A stretch of 56,061 bases of DNA from an uncultured Oscillospiraceae bacterium (GCA_910588365.1 CAJUQS010000159.1:1-56061); one strand, 5' to 3'. Counted from the stretch's first letter, positions 6,981-15,952 are shown. Notes: generated by a model not told the origin, from the letters alone. Numbers and translations are program-made.

Positions 6981-9803
6981 ATGCAGGACAAAATCTATAT
7001 CAAGGGCGCCCGGGAGAACAATCTGAAAAATGTGGATGTGGAGATCCCGCGGGACAAGCTGGTGGTGGTGACGGGCCTCTCCGGCTCCGGCAAGAGCTCC
7101 TTGGCCTTTGACACCATCTACGCCGAGGGCCAGCGGCGGTACGTGGAGAGCCTCTCCTCCTACGCCCGGATGTTTCTGGGCCAGATGGAGAAGCCGGACG
7201 TGGACTACATTGACGGCCTCTCCCCCGCCATCTCCATTGACCAGAAGACCACCAGCAAGAACCCCCGGTCCACCGTGGGCACGGTGACGGAGATTTACGA
7301 CTATCTCCGCCTGCTGTGGGCCCGGGTGGGGACGCCCCACTGCCCCGTCTGCGGCAAGGAGATCCGCCAGCAGACCATCGATCAGATCATCGATCAGATC
7401 CTGGAGCTGCCCGAGGGCAGCCGCATCCAGATTCTCGCCCCCGTGGTCCGCGCCCGGAAGGGGGAGTACGCCAAGGTCTTTGAGGACGCCCGGAAGTCCG
7501 GCTACGTCCGGGCCCGGGTGGACGGCATCCTCTACGAGCTCACCGAGGAGATCAAGCTGGAGAAGAACAAGAAGCACAACATCGAGATCGTGGTGGACCG
7601 GCTGGTGGTCCGCCCGGACATCCGCCAGCGGCTCACCGACAGCGTGGAGACCGCCTCCAACCTGGCGGGGGGCATCGTCATCGCCAACGTGCTGGCGGAG
7701 GAGCGGGACCTGCTGTTCTCCCAGAACTACGCCTGCGAGGACTGCGGCGTGTCCATCGAGGAGCTGGCGCCCCGGATGTTCTCCTTCAACAACCCCTACG
7801 GGGCCTGCCCCGCCTGCACGGGCCTGGGCAGCCAGCTGAAGGCGGACCCGGACCTCATCGTCCCCGACGCGGAAAAGACCATCCTGGAGGGCGCCATCCA
7901 GTGCTCCGGGTGGAACAACATCCGCGGCGACGGCATCAGCCGCATGTACTTCGACGCCCTGGCCAAGAAGTACCGCTTCAAGCTGGATGTCCCCTGGAAG
8001 AACCTCAAACCGGAGGTCAGGGACCTGATCCTCTACGGGACCAAGGGGGAGAACCTGGAGCTCCACTACGACCAGCCCCGGGGCAAGGGCGTACTCCACC
8101 AGAGCTTCGAGGGCATCTGCAACAACGTGGAGCGCCGCTACCGGGACACCCAGTCCGACGCCTCCCGCCGGGAGCTGGAGGAGGTCATGAGCGAGTGCCC
8201 CTGTCCGGTGTGCAAGGGCCGGCGGCTGAAGATGGAGAGTCTGGCGGTGACAGTGGGGGGCAGCAGCATCTTCGACTTCACCACCCTGCCGGTATCCGAG
8301 GCCCTGCGCTTTATGGAGGGGCTGACCCTCACCAGGACCCAGTCCATGATTGCCGACCAGATTCTCAAGGAGATCCGCTCCCGGCTGGGCTTTCTGCGCA
8401 GCGTGGGGCTCCAGTATCTCACCCTCAGCCGCTCGGCGGCTACCCTCTCCGGCGGCGAGAGCCAGCGCATCCGCCTGGCAACCCAGATCGGCTCCTCCCT
8501 CATGGGGGTGCTCTACATTCTTGACGAGCCCTCCATCGGCCTCCACCAGCGGGACAACGACAAGCTGCTGGAGACCCTGCGGCAGCTGCGGGACCTGGGC
8601 AACACCCTTGTCGTGGTGGAGCACGACGAGGACACCATGCGCGCTGCGGACTATATCATCGACGTGGGCCCCGGGGCCGGCGTCCACGGCGGGAAGATCA
8701 TCGCCGCCGGCACGCCGGAGGAGGTCTCCGCCAACCCCGCGTCCCTCACCGGCCAGTACCTCAGCGGCCAGCGGCGCATCGCCGTCCCGGAAAACCGGCG
8801 GGCCGGGAACGGCCATACCCTCACCATCCGGGGCGCGGCGGAGAACAACCTGCGCAATATCGATGTGGAGATTCCCCTGGGGACCTTCACCTGTGTCACC
8901 GGCGTGTCCGGCTCCGGCAAGTCCTCCCTGGTCAACGAGATTCTCTACAAGCGCCTGGGGGCGGATCTGAACCGGATGAAGTGCCGCCCCGGCAGGCACA
9001 GTGCCATGGAGGGCGAGGAGCACCTGGACAAGGTGGTGGGCATCGATCAGAGCCCCATCGGCCGCACCCCCCGGTCCAACCCGGCCACCTACACCGGCGT
9101 TTTCAACGACATCCGGGAGCTGTTCGCCTCCACGCCGGAGTCCAAGGCCCGCGGGTACAGCTCCGGCCGGTTCAGCTTCAACGTCCGGGGCGGACGCTGC
9201 GAGGCCTGCTCCGGGGACGGCCTTCTGAAAATCGAGATGCACTTCCTGCCGGACATCTACGTCCCCTGCGAGGTCTGCAAGGGCAAGCGGTACAACCGGG
9301 AGACCCTGGAGGTGCGCTACAAGGGGAAGAACATCTACGAGGTGCTGGAGATGACCGCCGAGGAGGCCAGGGAGTTCTTCAAGCCCCTGCCCAAGATTGC
9401 GGTGAAGATGGAGACGCTGTGCGACGTGGGCCTGGGCTATATCAAGGTCGGCCAGGCGTCCACCACCCTCTCCGGCGGCGAGGCCCAGCGGGTGAAGCTG
9501 GCCACGGAGCTCAGCCGCCGCAGCACGGGCAGCACCATCTATATTCTGGACGAGCCCACCACGGGCCTCCACACCGACGACGTGGGCAAGCTGCTGGAGG
9601 TTTTGCAGCGTCTGGTGGATGCGGGCAACACGGTGGTGGTCATTGAGCACAACCTGGATGTCATCAAGTGCGCGGACCACATCATTGACCTGGGCCCCGA
9701 GGGGGGCGACGGCGGTGGTACCATCGTCTGCACCGGCACGCCGGAGGAGGTGGCCGACTGCCCCGCTTCCTACACCGGGCAGTATCTTAAGAAGGTCCTT
9801 TGA
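6981..9803 (+). CDS. uvrA: Excinuclease ABC subunit A (UvrA)
   Basis: This is the 940-residue damage-recognition ATPase of nucleotide excision repair; it dimerises and loads UvrB. ATG 6981 (MQDKIYIKGARENNLKNV) was chosen because GCGAGGAAA precedes it; an upstream frame extension to 6855 translates the hairpin repeat. Two ABC ATPase halves are visible: Walker A GLSGSGKSSLAF (about residue 31) and GVSGSGKSSLVN (about 640), signature motifs LSGGESQRIRLA and LSGGEAQRVKLA, and Walker B YILDEPSIGLH and YILDEPTTGLH. Zinc ligands include CPVCG, CEDCG / CPACTG and CEACSG / CEVCKG. Length is standard. It is separated from uvrB and has its own promoter. Confidence 0.98.
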   Translation: MQDKIYIKGARENNLKNVDVEIPRDKLVVVTGLSGSGKSSLAFDTIYAEGQRRYVESLSSYARMFLGQMEKPDVDYIDGLSPAISIDQKTTSKNPRSTVGTVTEIYDYLRLLWARVGTPHCPVCGKEIRQQTIDQIIDQILELPEGSRIQILAPVVRARKGEYAKVFEDARKSGYVRARVDGILYELTEEIKLEKNKKHNIEIVVDRLVVRPDIRQRLTDSVETASNLAGGIVIANVLAEERDLLFSQNYACEDCGVSIEELAPRMFSFNNPYGACPACTGLGSQLKADPDLIVPDAEKTILEGAIQCSGWNNIRGDGISRMYFDALAKKYRFKLDVPWKNLKPEVRDLILYGTKGENLELHYDQPRGKGVLHQSFEGICNNVERRYRDTQSDASRRELEEVMSECPCPVCKGRRLKMESLAVTVGGSSIFDFTTLPVSEALRFMEGLTLTRTQSMIADQILKEIRSRLGFLRSVGLQYLTLSRSAATLSGGESQRIRLATQIGSSLMGVLYILDEPSIGLHQRDNDKLLETLRQLRDLGNTLVVVEHDEDTMRAADYIIDVGPGAGVHGGKIIAAGTPEEVSANPASLTGQYLSGQRRIAVPENRRAGNGHTLTIRGAAENNLRNIDVEIPLGTFTCVTGVSGSGKSSLVNEILYKRLGADLNRMKCRPGRHSAMEGEEHLDKVVGIDQSPIGRTPRSNPATYTGVFNDIRELFASTPESKARGYSSGRFSFNVRGGRCEACSGDGLLKIEMHFLPDIYVPCEVCKGKRYNRETLEVRYKGKNIYEVLEMTAEEAREFFKPLPKIAVKMETLCDVGLGYIKVGQASTTLSGGEAQRVKLATELSRRSTGSTIYILDEPTTGLHTDDVGKLLEVLQRLVDAGNTVVVIEHNLDVIKCADHIIDLGPEGGDGGGTIVCTGTPEEVADCPASYTGQYLKKVL

Positions 9804-9846
9804 TACCGCCCACCTTGCGGGGGCTCCCCGCCCCCGTACCCCCGTT

Positions 9847-10281
9847 CACTTTTTGTGCGCACAAAAAGTGACCAAAAAGGCGCTCAAGGACTCCGTCCTT
9901 GAGAATCCTAAATTTTGGTTTTATTTACGCTCCGACCGGCCTGGTTTAGTTCTACGGACAGTGCCTGCCCTTCGTCTGCCGCTGCCTGGCGTCTACCCAC
10001 GGGTCCTAACGGGGGTATTGCAGCCCTTTGGTGCAGTCTCGCGTCGTTGCCGCCGCAGGCGGCAACGACCGCTCGGGTGGCCTACCGGCCACCTAGTCGA
10101 GCCGGGCGGCAGTTGGATGAGCACCGAGCTTGGTATGGAGCGCCAAGAGTTGGGGCTTGTTCACGGGGCAGCGCAGTTCTTGTCCTTTGGAGCGTGTCCG
10201 AAAAGCCCCCGTATAATTGGGGGGCCTGGGGGGACACCCCCAGCGCCTTTTTGGGTACTTTTTGTGTGTACAAAAAGTACC
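9847..10281 (+). repeat. Large non-coding repeat element, copy 2 (hairpin-bearing inverted ends)
   Basis: This occupies most of the 570-bp gap between uvrA and the next gene. The left end (9847-9883) has CACTTTTTGTGCGCAC then AAAAAGTGACC. The right end (10243-10281) carries the inverted counterpart CTTTTTGGGTACTTTTT then GTGTGTACAAAAAG. Interior blocks match copy 1 in the same order and orientation, with a copy-specific hairpin CGTTGCCGCC...GGCGGCAACG in the variable middle. Both copies sit directly after an excision-repair gene. No conserved ORF is seen. Confidence 0.75.
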
Positions 10282-10373
10282 CGCAGGGTACGGGGGCGCG
10301 TAGCCCCCGAACGTAACATATAGAAACAACTCCCCCTGCCGCCGGAGGCGGCAAACAGTCAGCGAGGTAATCA

Positions 10374-10859
10374 ATGGACATTTTCCCCTGGCTCACAGAC
10401 AACCCTGTGGGCGAATTCTGTTTCACAATTTTAGTCTCCATGATCCCGGTGGTGGAGCTGCGGGGGGGCATCCCCTTCGGCGTGGCCCGTGGCCTGCCGG
10501 TGTGGGCGGCCTACCTGGCCGCCATCATCGGCAACTTCCTCCCCGCCCCCTTTATCATCGTCTACATCCGGCGGATCTTCCAGTGGATGCGCCGCCGGAT
10601 GCCCATGCTGAACCATCTGGTGGATAAGCTGGAGAAAAAGGCCCACCTGAAGGGGCAGAAAGTGACCAAATACAAATATCTGGGGCTGGCACTCTTTGTG
10701 GCTATCCCGCTGCCGGGAACCGGGGCCTGGACCGGGGCCCTGGCCGCCGCTTTCCTGGACATGCCCCTGCGGAAGGCCCTGCCCCCCATCGCGGCGGGCA
10801 TCCTGACAGCCGGGATCGCCATCAGCATTCTCACCTTCGGCGTGGCCAGCCTGTTCTGA
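10374..10859 (+). CDS. Small multidrug-export family membrane protein (PF06695 type)
   Basis: This 161-residue integral membrane protein has three or four hydrophobic segments (about 15-35, 42-64, 103-125, 133-158) separated by a basic cytoplasmic loop (RRIFQWMRRRMP...KLEKKAHLKG). The motifs VVELRGGIPFG near the N-terminus and AIPLPGTGAWTGALAA in the second half are characteristic of the COG2426 / Sm_multidrug_ex family. Its name comes from weak drug-export evidence and the true substrate is unknown. The start follows GCGAGGTAATCA. It stands alone after the non-coding element. Confidence 0.8.
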   Translation: MDIFPWLTDNPVGEFCFTILVSMIPVVELRGGIPFGVARGLPVWAAYLAAIIGNFLPAPFIIVYIRRIFQWMRRRMPMLNHLVDKLEKKAHLKGQKVTKYKYLGLALFVAIPLPGTGAWTGALAAAFLDMPLRKALPPIAAGILTAGIAISILTFGVASLF

Positions 10860-10944
10860 CCCGCTGTCAAACCTCCCCGCTGCCGCATAGACTGGCATAA
10901 GCAATATCTCACAGCCGCTTCGCGCGGCGGAACGGAGGAAGTTT

Positions 10945-11283
10945 ATGCAGCTGTGGCAGGACGGTCTGGTGGCTATGCTGGCCGCCGTTGGCCTGGCGTC
11001 TTTGATGTGGGCCGTGGTAAAAGCGGTCCTCTACGCGGGTCCGGAGCGCCGCCGTCAGGGCGCGGCGGCGCTGATCCCGGCGCAGGGGGACGGGGAGCTG
11101 CTGGAGCAGCAGATCCGCGCCCTCCAGCGGCTGCGCCAGGACCAGGGGGCGTTTGACAGGATTCTGGTGGTGGACTGCGGACTGAGCGAGGAGGGCGCAA
11201 AGCTGGCCCGGCTCCTGGTAAAGGAGGACCGCTGGACGGTCCTGTGCAAAATGGAGGAGATCGGGGGCTATCTGGACGGATAG
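10945..11283 (+). CDS. Unknown protein with one N-terminal membrane segment
   Basis: This is a 112-residue protein of no recognised family. GGAGGAAG precedes the ATG. One hydrophobic helix (about 7-30, LVAMLAAVGLASLMWAVVKAVLY) is followed by a charged linker and a compact soluble part (about 45-110) with the strand RILVVDCGLSEEGAKLA and a short helix-strand tail. The alternating pattern suggests a small alpha/beta fold, possibly a reduced glycosyltransferase-like or Rossmann-like piece, but no catalytic motif is visible. It lies 51 nt upstream of recD2, so the two may be co-transcribed. Confidence 0.65.
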   Translation: MQLWQDGLVAMLAAVGLASLMWAVVKAVLYAGPERRRQGAAALIPAQGDGELLEQQIRALQRLRQDQGAFDRILVVDCGLSEEGAKLARLLVKEDRWTVLCKMEEIGGYLDG

Positions 11284-11334
11284 CCCCCGTTCGGCGGATT
11301 TCCGGCCCCACGACAATGATAAAGGAGAGAAACC

Positions 11335-13557
11335 ATGGGCGGCTGCACAATTGATGGAACCATCCTTCAGGTTATTTTTCAAAACGAGGAAAACGGCTAC
11401 ACCGTGCTGCGCCTGACCACGGACGACGGCGAGGTGGTGACCGTGGTGGGCACCATTCCCTGCGCCGCGCCGGGGGAGAACCTGATCGTCACCGGCCGCT
11501 GGGTCAGCCATCCGGTCCACGGGGATCAGATCCAGGCCGAGCAGGTGGAGCGCCACCTGCCCACCACGGAGGACGAGATCCTCAGCTATCTGGCCTCCGG
11601 CGTCATCAAGGGCATCGGCCACACCCTGGCGGACCGGATTGTCCAGCGCTTCGGCGTGCGCGCCCTGGAGGTCATGGAGGAGGAGCCGGAGCTGCTCAGC
11701 AAGATCAAGGGCATCACCGCCCGAAAGGCCCAGGAGATCGGCGAGAGCTACCGCTATCAGACCGGGATGCGCCGCCTGCTGGAGTTCCTCTCCCTCAACG
11801 ATCTGCCCCTGAGCCTGGCTCTGCGGCTCTACCGCCACTACGGCGCGGAGGCCCTGGACGCGGTGCGCCGGAACCCCTACCTGCTGGTGGACGAGCTCTA
11901 CGGCGTGGATTTCGCGGTGATGGACGAGATCGCCCTGTCCATGGGAATGGCCGGGGACAGCAGGCGGCGGATTGAGGCCGCCGTCCTCTTTGAGCTGACC
12001 TACAATCTGAATAACGGCCACGTCTTCCTCCCCCGGGACAAGCTCCTCTCCGCCTCCTCCCAGCTCATTGACTGCCCTCCGGACATGGTGGAGGCGGCCC
12101 TGGACGACCTCATTGTCCGGGGCGCCGTCCGCAGCCAGCGGGTGGCCAAGGTGGAGGCGTGCTACCTCCGCCGCCTCCACGAGGCGGAGAGCTACGTCAC
12201 GGAGAAGCTGGGGCGGATGCTCCTCAGCCAGGCGGACCGCAGCGACTACATAGCCGCCCGCATTGACGCGGTGATCGAGGAGATCGAGGCGGAGCAGGGG
12301 CTGACCTACGCCCCCGCCCAGCGGTGCGCCGTGGAGTCGGCGGCCCGGCAGGGGATCGTCCTGCTCACCGGCGGCCCCGGCACCGGCAAGACCACCTCCG
12401 TGCGGGGCATCGTGGCCATGCTGGACAAGATGGGCTGCTCCACGCTGCTGATGGCACCCACGGGCCGGGCGGCCAAGCGGCTGGGGGAGCTGTGCGGCCG
12501 GGAGGCCCAGACCATCCACCGGTGCCTCGGCATGACGTGGAAGGAGGAAACCGGCGAGCTCACCTTCCAGAAAAACGAGAAGGAGCCCCTGGAGGCGGAG
12601 GCGGTCATCGTGGACGAGATGAGCATGGTGGACCTGCCCCTCATGAGCGCCCTGCTGGCGGCCCTGCGGGAGGACTGCCGGCTGGTGATGGTGGGGGACC
12701 CGGACCAGCTGCCCTCGGTGGGGCCGGGGAACGTGTTCGGCGACCTCATCCGCAGCGGCCGGGTGGAGACCATCGCCCTGACGGAGATCTTCCGCCAGGC
12801 CCAGGCCTCGGCCATCATCCGCACCGCCCATGCGGTCAACCTGGGCCAGCTGCCCCCCCTGAAAAACGCGGCGGACAGCGACTTTTTCTTCATGCGCCGC
12901 CGGGACCCTCTGGCGGCGGTGGATTTGGTGGTGGAGCTGTGTCAGACCCGGCTGCCCCAGAACATGGGGGTGGAGCCCGGCCAGATCCAGGTCCTCTGCC
13001 CCACCCGGAAGGGGGAGTGGGGCACCGGGGCGCTGAACCGGGCCCTCCAGGCGGCCCTCAATCCACCCGCCCACGACAAGCGGCAGAAGGCGTGGGGGGA
13101 CAAGGTCTTCCGCACCGGGGACCGGGTCATGCAGATCCGCAACAACTACGACGTGCTCTGGGCCCGCTCCGACGGCGTCACCGGCTCCGGCATTTTTAAC
13201 GGAGACGTGGGCGTGGTAGAGGAGATCGACCCCTCCGGCGAGATGATGACCGTCCGCTTTGACGACCGCACCGCCACCTATGTCTCCGACATGCTGGGGG
13301 AGCTGGAGCTGGCCTACGCCGTCACGGTCCACAAGAGCCAGGGCAGCGAGTACAAGGCCGTGATCCTGGTGGCACTGCCCGCCGCCCCCGCCCTCATGGT
13401 CCGCGGAGTGCTCTATACCGGCGTCACCCGGGCCCGGGAGCTCCTGATCGTTGTCGGCGATGACGCCGCCCTCTCCCGCATGGCCGCCAACGACCGCCAG
13501 CAGCGCCGCTACAGCGGCCTGCGGTGGAGGCTGCGGCAGGGCGGGAAGGACGCGTAG
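11335..13557 (+). CDS. recD2: RecD2-type ATP-dependent 5'-3' DNA helicase
   Basis: This 740-residue superfamily 1B helicase is the RecBC-independent RecD2 form of Firmicutes, linked to replication-fork maintenance and mismatch repair. The N-terminal OB-like domain (about 1-80, EENGYTVLRLTT) is followed by helix-hairpin-helix motifs (ASGVIKGIGHTLADRIVQRFG, about 83-103). Helicase motifs then appear: GGPGTGKTTSVRGI (Walker A, about 345), VDEMSMVD (Walker B), MVGDPDQLPSVGPGN (motif III), LTEIFRQ, and YAVTVHKSQGSEYKAVIL near the C-terminus. Length is typical. GGAGAG precedes the ATG. A hairpin repeat begins 15 nt after the stop. Confidence 0.95.
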   Translation: MGGCTIDGTILQVIFQNEENGYTVLRLTTDDGEVVTVVGTIPCAAPGENLIVTGRWVSHPVHGDQIQAEQVERHLPTTEDEILSYLASGVIKGIGHTLADRIVQRFGVRALEVMEEEPELLSKIKGITARKAQEIGESYRYQTGMRRLLEFLSLNDLPLSLALRLYRHYGAEALDAVRRNPYLLVDELYGVDFAVMDEIALSMGMAGDSRRRIEAAVLFELTYNLNNGHVFLPRDKLLSASSQLIDCPPDMVEAALDDLIVRGAVRSQRVAKVEACYLRRLHEAESYVTEKLGRMLLSQADRSDYIAARIDAVIEEIEAEQGLTYAPAQRCAVESAARQGIVLLTGGPGTGKTTSVRGIVAMLDKMGCSTLLMAPTGRAAKRLGELCGREAQTIHRCLGMTWKEETGELTFQKNEKEPLEAEAVIVDEMSMVDLPLMSALLAALREDCRLVMVGDPDQLPSVGPGNVFGDLIRSGRVETIALTEIFRQAQASAIIRTAHAVNLGQLPPLKNAADSDFFFMRRRDPLAAVDLVVELCQTRLPQNMGVEPGQIQVLCPTRKGEWGTGALNRALQAALNPPAHDKRQKAWGDKVFRTGDRVMQIRNNYDVLWARSDGVTGSGIFNGDVGVVEEIDPSGEMMTVRFDDRTATYVSDMLGELELAYAVTVHKSQGSEYKAVILVALPAAPALMVRGVLYTGVTRARELLIVVGDDAALSRMAANDRQQRRYSGLRWRLRQGGKDA

Positions 13558-13571
13558 GACGCGTAGGCAGT

Positions 13572-13627
13572 CATACTTTTTCTTTTTGAAAAAAGAAAAA
13601 CTTTTGCGGCAAAACTCTGTTTTGCCG
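13572..13627 (-). repeat. Two-hairpin intergenic repeat, copy b
   Basis: It lies 15 nt after the recD2 stop with the A/T hairpin nearest the gene, then the linker, then the hairpin GCAAAACTCTGTTTTGC. Its orientation is opposite to copy a. Confidence 0.8.
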
Positions 13628-13646
13628 GTGGGGGGAGTAAAAGCGA

Positions 13647-13835
13647 ATGAGCATAAAGCGGAAAAGGGCTCTGAAGATTGGGGGGATCGCTCTGGCGGCA
13701 CTGCTGGCGGTATTTTCGATTGTCTCCCTGGTGGCTGTACAGATGCTGTTTGACGACACCTTTGCCCGTACAGCGCCTCCCCGGCCGGGGCACACCTCCC
13801 GCCTCCTATACCAGGACGCGGACCGGACAACTTAA
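13647..13835 (+). pseudogene. Short membrane-anchored ORF, possibly the 5' remnant of an alpha/beta-hydrolase gene
   Basis: This 62-residue ORF has a basic N-terminus (MSIKRKRALK), one hydrophobic helix (about 11-33) and a tail, LFDDTFARTAPPRPGHTS, then LLYQDA. That start (signal anchor, then F-x-R-x-x-x-P and an L-x-Y-x-D element) resembles the N-terminus of signal-anchored alpha/beta hydrolases in Clostridia, which normally run about 300 residues. Here the frame stops and runs into the pta terminator, so the catalytic part is missing. GGGGGAGT precedes the ATG. It could instead be a genuine small membrane protein. The family link is from pattern only. Confidence 0.4.
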
Positions 13836-13841
13836 CAGAGG

Positions 13842-13884
13842 AAAAAAGCAGCTCCGGGAGAAGCGGTCCTTCTCCCGGAGCTGC
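13842..13884 (-). terminator. Rho-independent terminator of pta
   Basis: A perfect 16-bp stem, GCAGCTCCGGGAGAAG (13848-13863) with its complement (13869-13884), has a 5-nt loop. On the minus strand it is followed by TTTTTT (complement of 13842-13847). Confidence 0.9.
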
Positions 13885-13894
13885 CTGATCCACA

Positions 13895-13951
13895 GGCAAA
13901 ACGGAGTTTTGCCAAAATGTTCTCTTGATACGTTTCTCTCAAGAAAAGTAT
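13895..13951 (+). repeat. Two-hairpin intergenic repeat, copy c
   Basis: The hairpin GGCAAAACGGAGTTTTGCC, a degenerate linker and an A/T hairpin (ATACG...AGTAT) end 9 nt from the 3' end of pta, with the A/T hairpin nearest the gene. Confidence 0.75.
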
Positions 13952-13960
13952 GGCTGACTC

Positions 13961-14974
13961 TTACTTCATCCCCGCGGTGATGATAGCCATTTTATAGACC
14001 TCCTCGGCGTTGCAGCCCCGGGAGAGGTCGTTGATGGGGGCGTTGAGGCCCTGGAGGATGGGGCCGTAGGCCTCGTAGCCGCCCAGGCGCTGGGCGATCT
14101 TATAGCCGATGTTGCCGGCCTCGATGTTGGGGAAGACGAAGGTGTTGGCGTAGCCGGCCACCTTGCTGCCGGGGAACTTCAGCTGGCCCACCGTGGGGGA
14201 GACGGCGGCGTCAAACTGCATCTCGCCGTCAATGGCGAACTCGGGAGCCAGCTCCTGGGCCACCTTGGTGGCGGCGGCGGAGAGGGGCACGGTAGCACCC
14301 TTGCCGGAGCCCTTGGTGGAGAAGCTCAGCATGGCCACCTTGGGATCGATGCCGAAGAAGCTGGCGGTGCGGGCGGACTCCACGGCCACCTCGGCCAGCT
14401 TCTGGGCGGCGGAGACGGTGACGTTGCCCTCCTTGTCCACGCTGTCCTCATAGGAGATGTTGATGGCGCAGTCGCCCATGCAAAGCATCTTCAGGGCGTC
14501 GTCGCCGGTTTCCCGCTTCATGATGAAGCAGGAGGAGACCAGGTGCGCACCGGGCTTGGTCTTGATGAGCTGGAGGGCGGGGCGCACGGTGTCGGCGGTG
14601 GAGTAGGTGGCGCCGCCCAGCAGGGCGTCGGCCTTGCCTATCTTCACCAGCATGGTGCCGAAGTAGTTGCCCTTCTTCAGGGCGGCGCGGCAGTCCTCCT
14701 CGCTCATCTTGCCACGGCGCAGCTCCACCATCTTGGCCACCATCTCGTCCATGCCCGCATAGGTCTCGGGATCGAGGATCTCCGCGCCGGACACGTCGAA
14801 GCCGTTCTTCGCGGCAGAGGTCTTGACCTCGTCCACATTGCCCACCAGGATCACATTCATCAGATCCTCCTTCATCAGCCGCTGGGCGGCCTCCTGGATG
14901 CGCCCGTCAGGGCCCTCGGTGAACACGATGGTGCGGCGGTTTTCCTTCAGGTTCTTCAAAAGAGCGGTAAACAT
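13961..14974 (-). CDS. pta: Phosphate acetyltransferase
   Basis: This 337-residue enzyme interconverts acetyl-CoA and acetyl phosphate, the first step of acetate formation by fermenters. The full-length short (Bacillus-type) form begins FTALLKNLKENRRTIVFTEGPDGRIQEAA and contains the family motifs LLGGATYSTADTVRPALQ (about 130), MLSFSTKGSGKG (about 215) and the C-terminal NTFVFPNIEAGNIGYKIAQRLGG. CGGAGGATG precedes the ATG. No ackA is adjacent. The gene has its own promoter at 15037-15065 and a strong terminator, so it is monocistronic. Confidence 0.96.
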   Translation of the reverse strand: MFTALLKNLKENRRTIVFTEGPDGRIQEAAQRLMKEDLMNVILVGNVDEVKTSAAKNGFDVSGAEILDPETYAGMDEMVAKMVELRRGKMSEEDCRAALKKGNYFGTMLVKIGKADALLGGATYSTADTVRPALQLIKTKPGAHLVSSCFIMKRETGDDALKMLCMGDCAINISYEDSVDKEGNVTVSAAQKLAEVAVESARTASFFGIDPKVAMLSFSTKGSGKGATVPLSAAATKVAQELAPEFAIDGEMQFDAAVSPTVGQLKFPGSKVAGYANTFVFPNIEAGNIGYKIAQRLGGYEAYGPILQGLNAPINDLSRGCNAEEVYKMAIITAGMK

Positions 14975-15036
14975 ACTTGTACATCCTCCGTTTTAAGTAA
15001 TCAGCGGCAGGGCCTCCCCTGCTTCCAGCAGGATCC

Positions 15037-15065
15037 ATTATACACCACCCGCCCGCCATCCTCAA
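15037..15065 (-). promoter_or_regulatory. Promoter of pta
   Basis: On the minus strand, TTGAGG (15065-15060) and TATAAT (15042-15037) are separated by 17 nt, about 63 nt before the pta start. Confidence 0.75.
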
Positions 15066-15229
15066 CGATAAAATGAAGATTTTTTCGTAGAAAATCGCTC
15101 CGCCGCCTCCGGGCTCCCTGGGGGAGGCGGCGGCCGGACCATATTTTACCTCTTTTCTGTTCCGCCGGCCTGTCAGACGGGCCGGAATATGGTAAGCTGA
15201 AGACGGAGAAAGGAGGCTCGAATACCATT

Positions 15230-15838
15230 TTGACGAATACATACGGCTATGTCCGGGTCAGCACCCGCGATCAGAACGAGGACCGGCAGCTCATCGCCCT
15301 GCGGGAGCTGTCCATCCCGGAGAGAAACATCTTTCTGGACAAGCAGTCCGGCAAGGACTTCCAGCGGCCCCAGTACCGGCGGCTGGTCAAGAAGCTGCAG
15401 CCGGGCGATCTGCTGTGCATCAAAAGCATCGACCGGCTGGGACGCAACTACACGGAGATCCTGGAGCAGTGGCGGCTCCTCACCAAGGAGCGGGGGATCG
15501 ACATCGCGGTACTGGACATGCCGCTGCTGGACACCCGGCGGGGCAAGGACCTGATGGGAACATTCCTCTGCGACATTGTGCTTCAGGTGCTCTCCTTTGT
15601 GGCGGAGAACGAACGGACCAACATCCGCCAGCGCCAGGCGGAGGGCATCGTGGCCGCCAAGGCCCGGGGCATACGATTCGGCCGGCCTCCCAAACCTCTG
15701 CCGGAAAACTACCACAGCGCCTACCAGCGCTGGAAGGCCGGGGTGATCACCGGCGCGGAGGCGGCGCGGGAGTGCGGTATGCCGCTGTCCACCTTCCGCT
15801 ATAAGGCCGTGAGGTATCAGACGCGTCCGCCCCGGTGA
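15230..15838 (+). CDS. Small serine recombinase (resolvase/invertase family)
   Basis: This 202-residue recombinase has a catalytic domain (about 4-140) with YGYVRVSTRDQ (nucleophile Ser11), IKSIDRLGRNYTEI and a conserved ENERTNIRQRQAEGI helix E. A linker containing GIRFGRPP leads into a helix-turn-helix tail (about 165-200, TGAEAARECGMPLSTFRYKA). TTG at 15230 is the best available start; AAGGAGG lies 12-13 nt upstream, longer than usual. No inverted repeats, cargo or partner genes mark it as part of a mobile element, so its substrate site is unknown. It could be a chromosomal invertase or the relic of an element. Confidence 0.9.
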   Translation: MTNTYGYVRVSTRDQNEDRQLIALRELSIPERNIFLDKQSGKDFQRPQYRRLVKKLQPGDLLCIKSIDRLGRNYTEILEQWRLLTKERGIDIAVLDMPLLDTRRGKDLMGTFLCDIVLQVLSFVAENERTNIRQRQAEGIVAAKARGIRFGRPPKPLPENYHSAYQRWKAGVITGAEAARECGMPLSTFRYKAVRYQTRPPR

Positions 15839-15890
15839 GGCGGGAGCCCGCCGGGCGCGGCGTCCGTCCGGCCCCGTTCACAATTTTCCC

Positions 15891-15919
15891 TTGACACGGG
15901 GCGGCCGGGATGCTATATT
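15891..15919 (+). promoter_or_regulatory. Promoter of the marR-adh-aldh operon
   Basis: TTGACA (15891-15896) and TATATT (15914-15919) are 17 nt apart, 61 nt before the marR start. This is the closest match to the sigma-A consensus in the window. Confidence 0.85.
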
Positions 15920-15933
15920 ATTCGAAGCTCAAA

Positions 15934-15952
15934 TAGTTAATGATCTAAACCA
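15934..15952. promoter_or_regulatory. Candidate MarR operator
   Basis: TAGTTAA-TGATC-TAAACCA is an imperfect 7-5-7 palindrome (5 of 7 arm positions pair) just downstream of the -10. It fits autoregulation by the MarR protein encoded next. The evidence is weak. Confidence 0.35.

Noticed and set aside
10093..10374. 93-codon minus-strand frame in the second non-coding element
   Set aside because: The frame is not preserved in the first copy, and the conserved blocks do not show a codon-position pattern.
15230..15838. Small serine recombinase as part of an invertible promoter or insertion element
   Set aside because: I found no convincing inverted recombination sites on both sides, no cargo and no target duplication; it is listed only as a gene.
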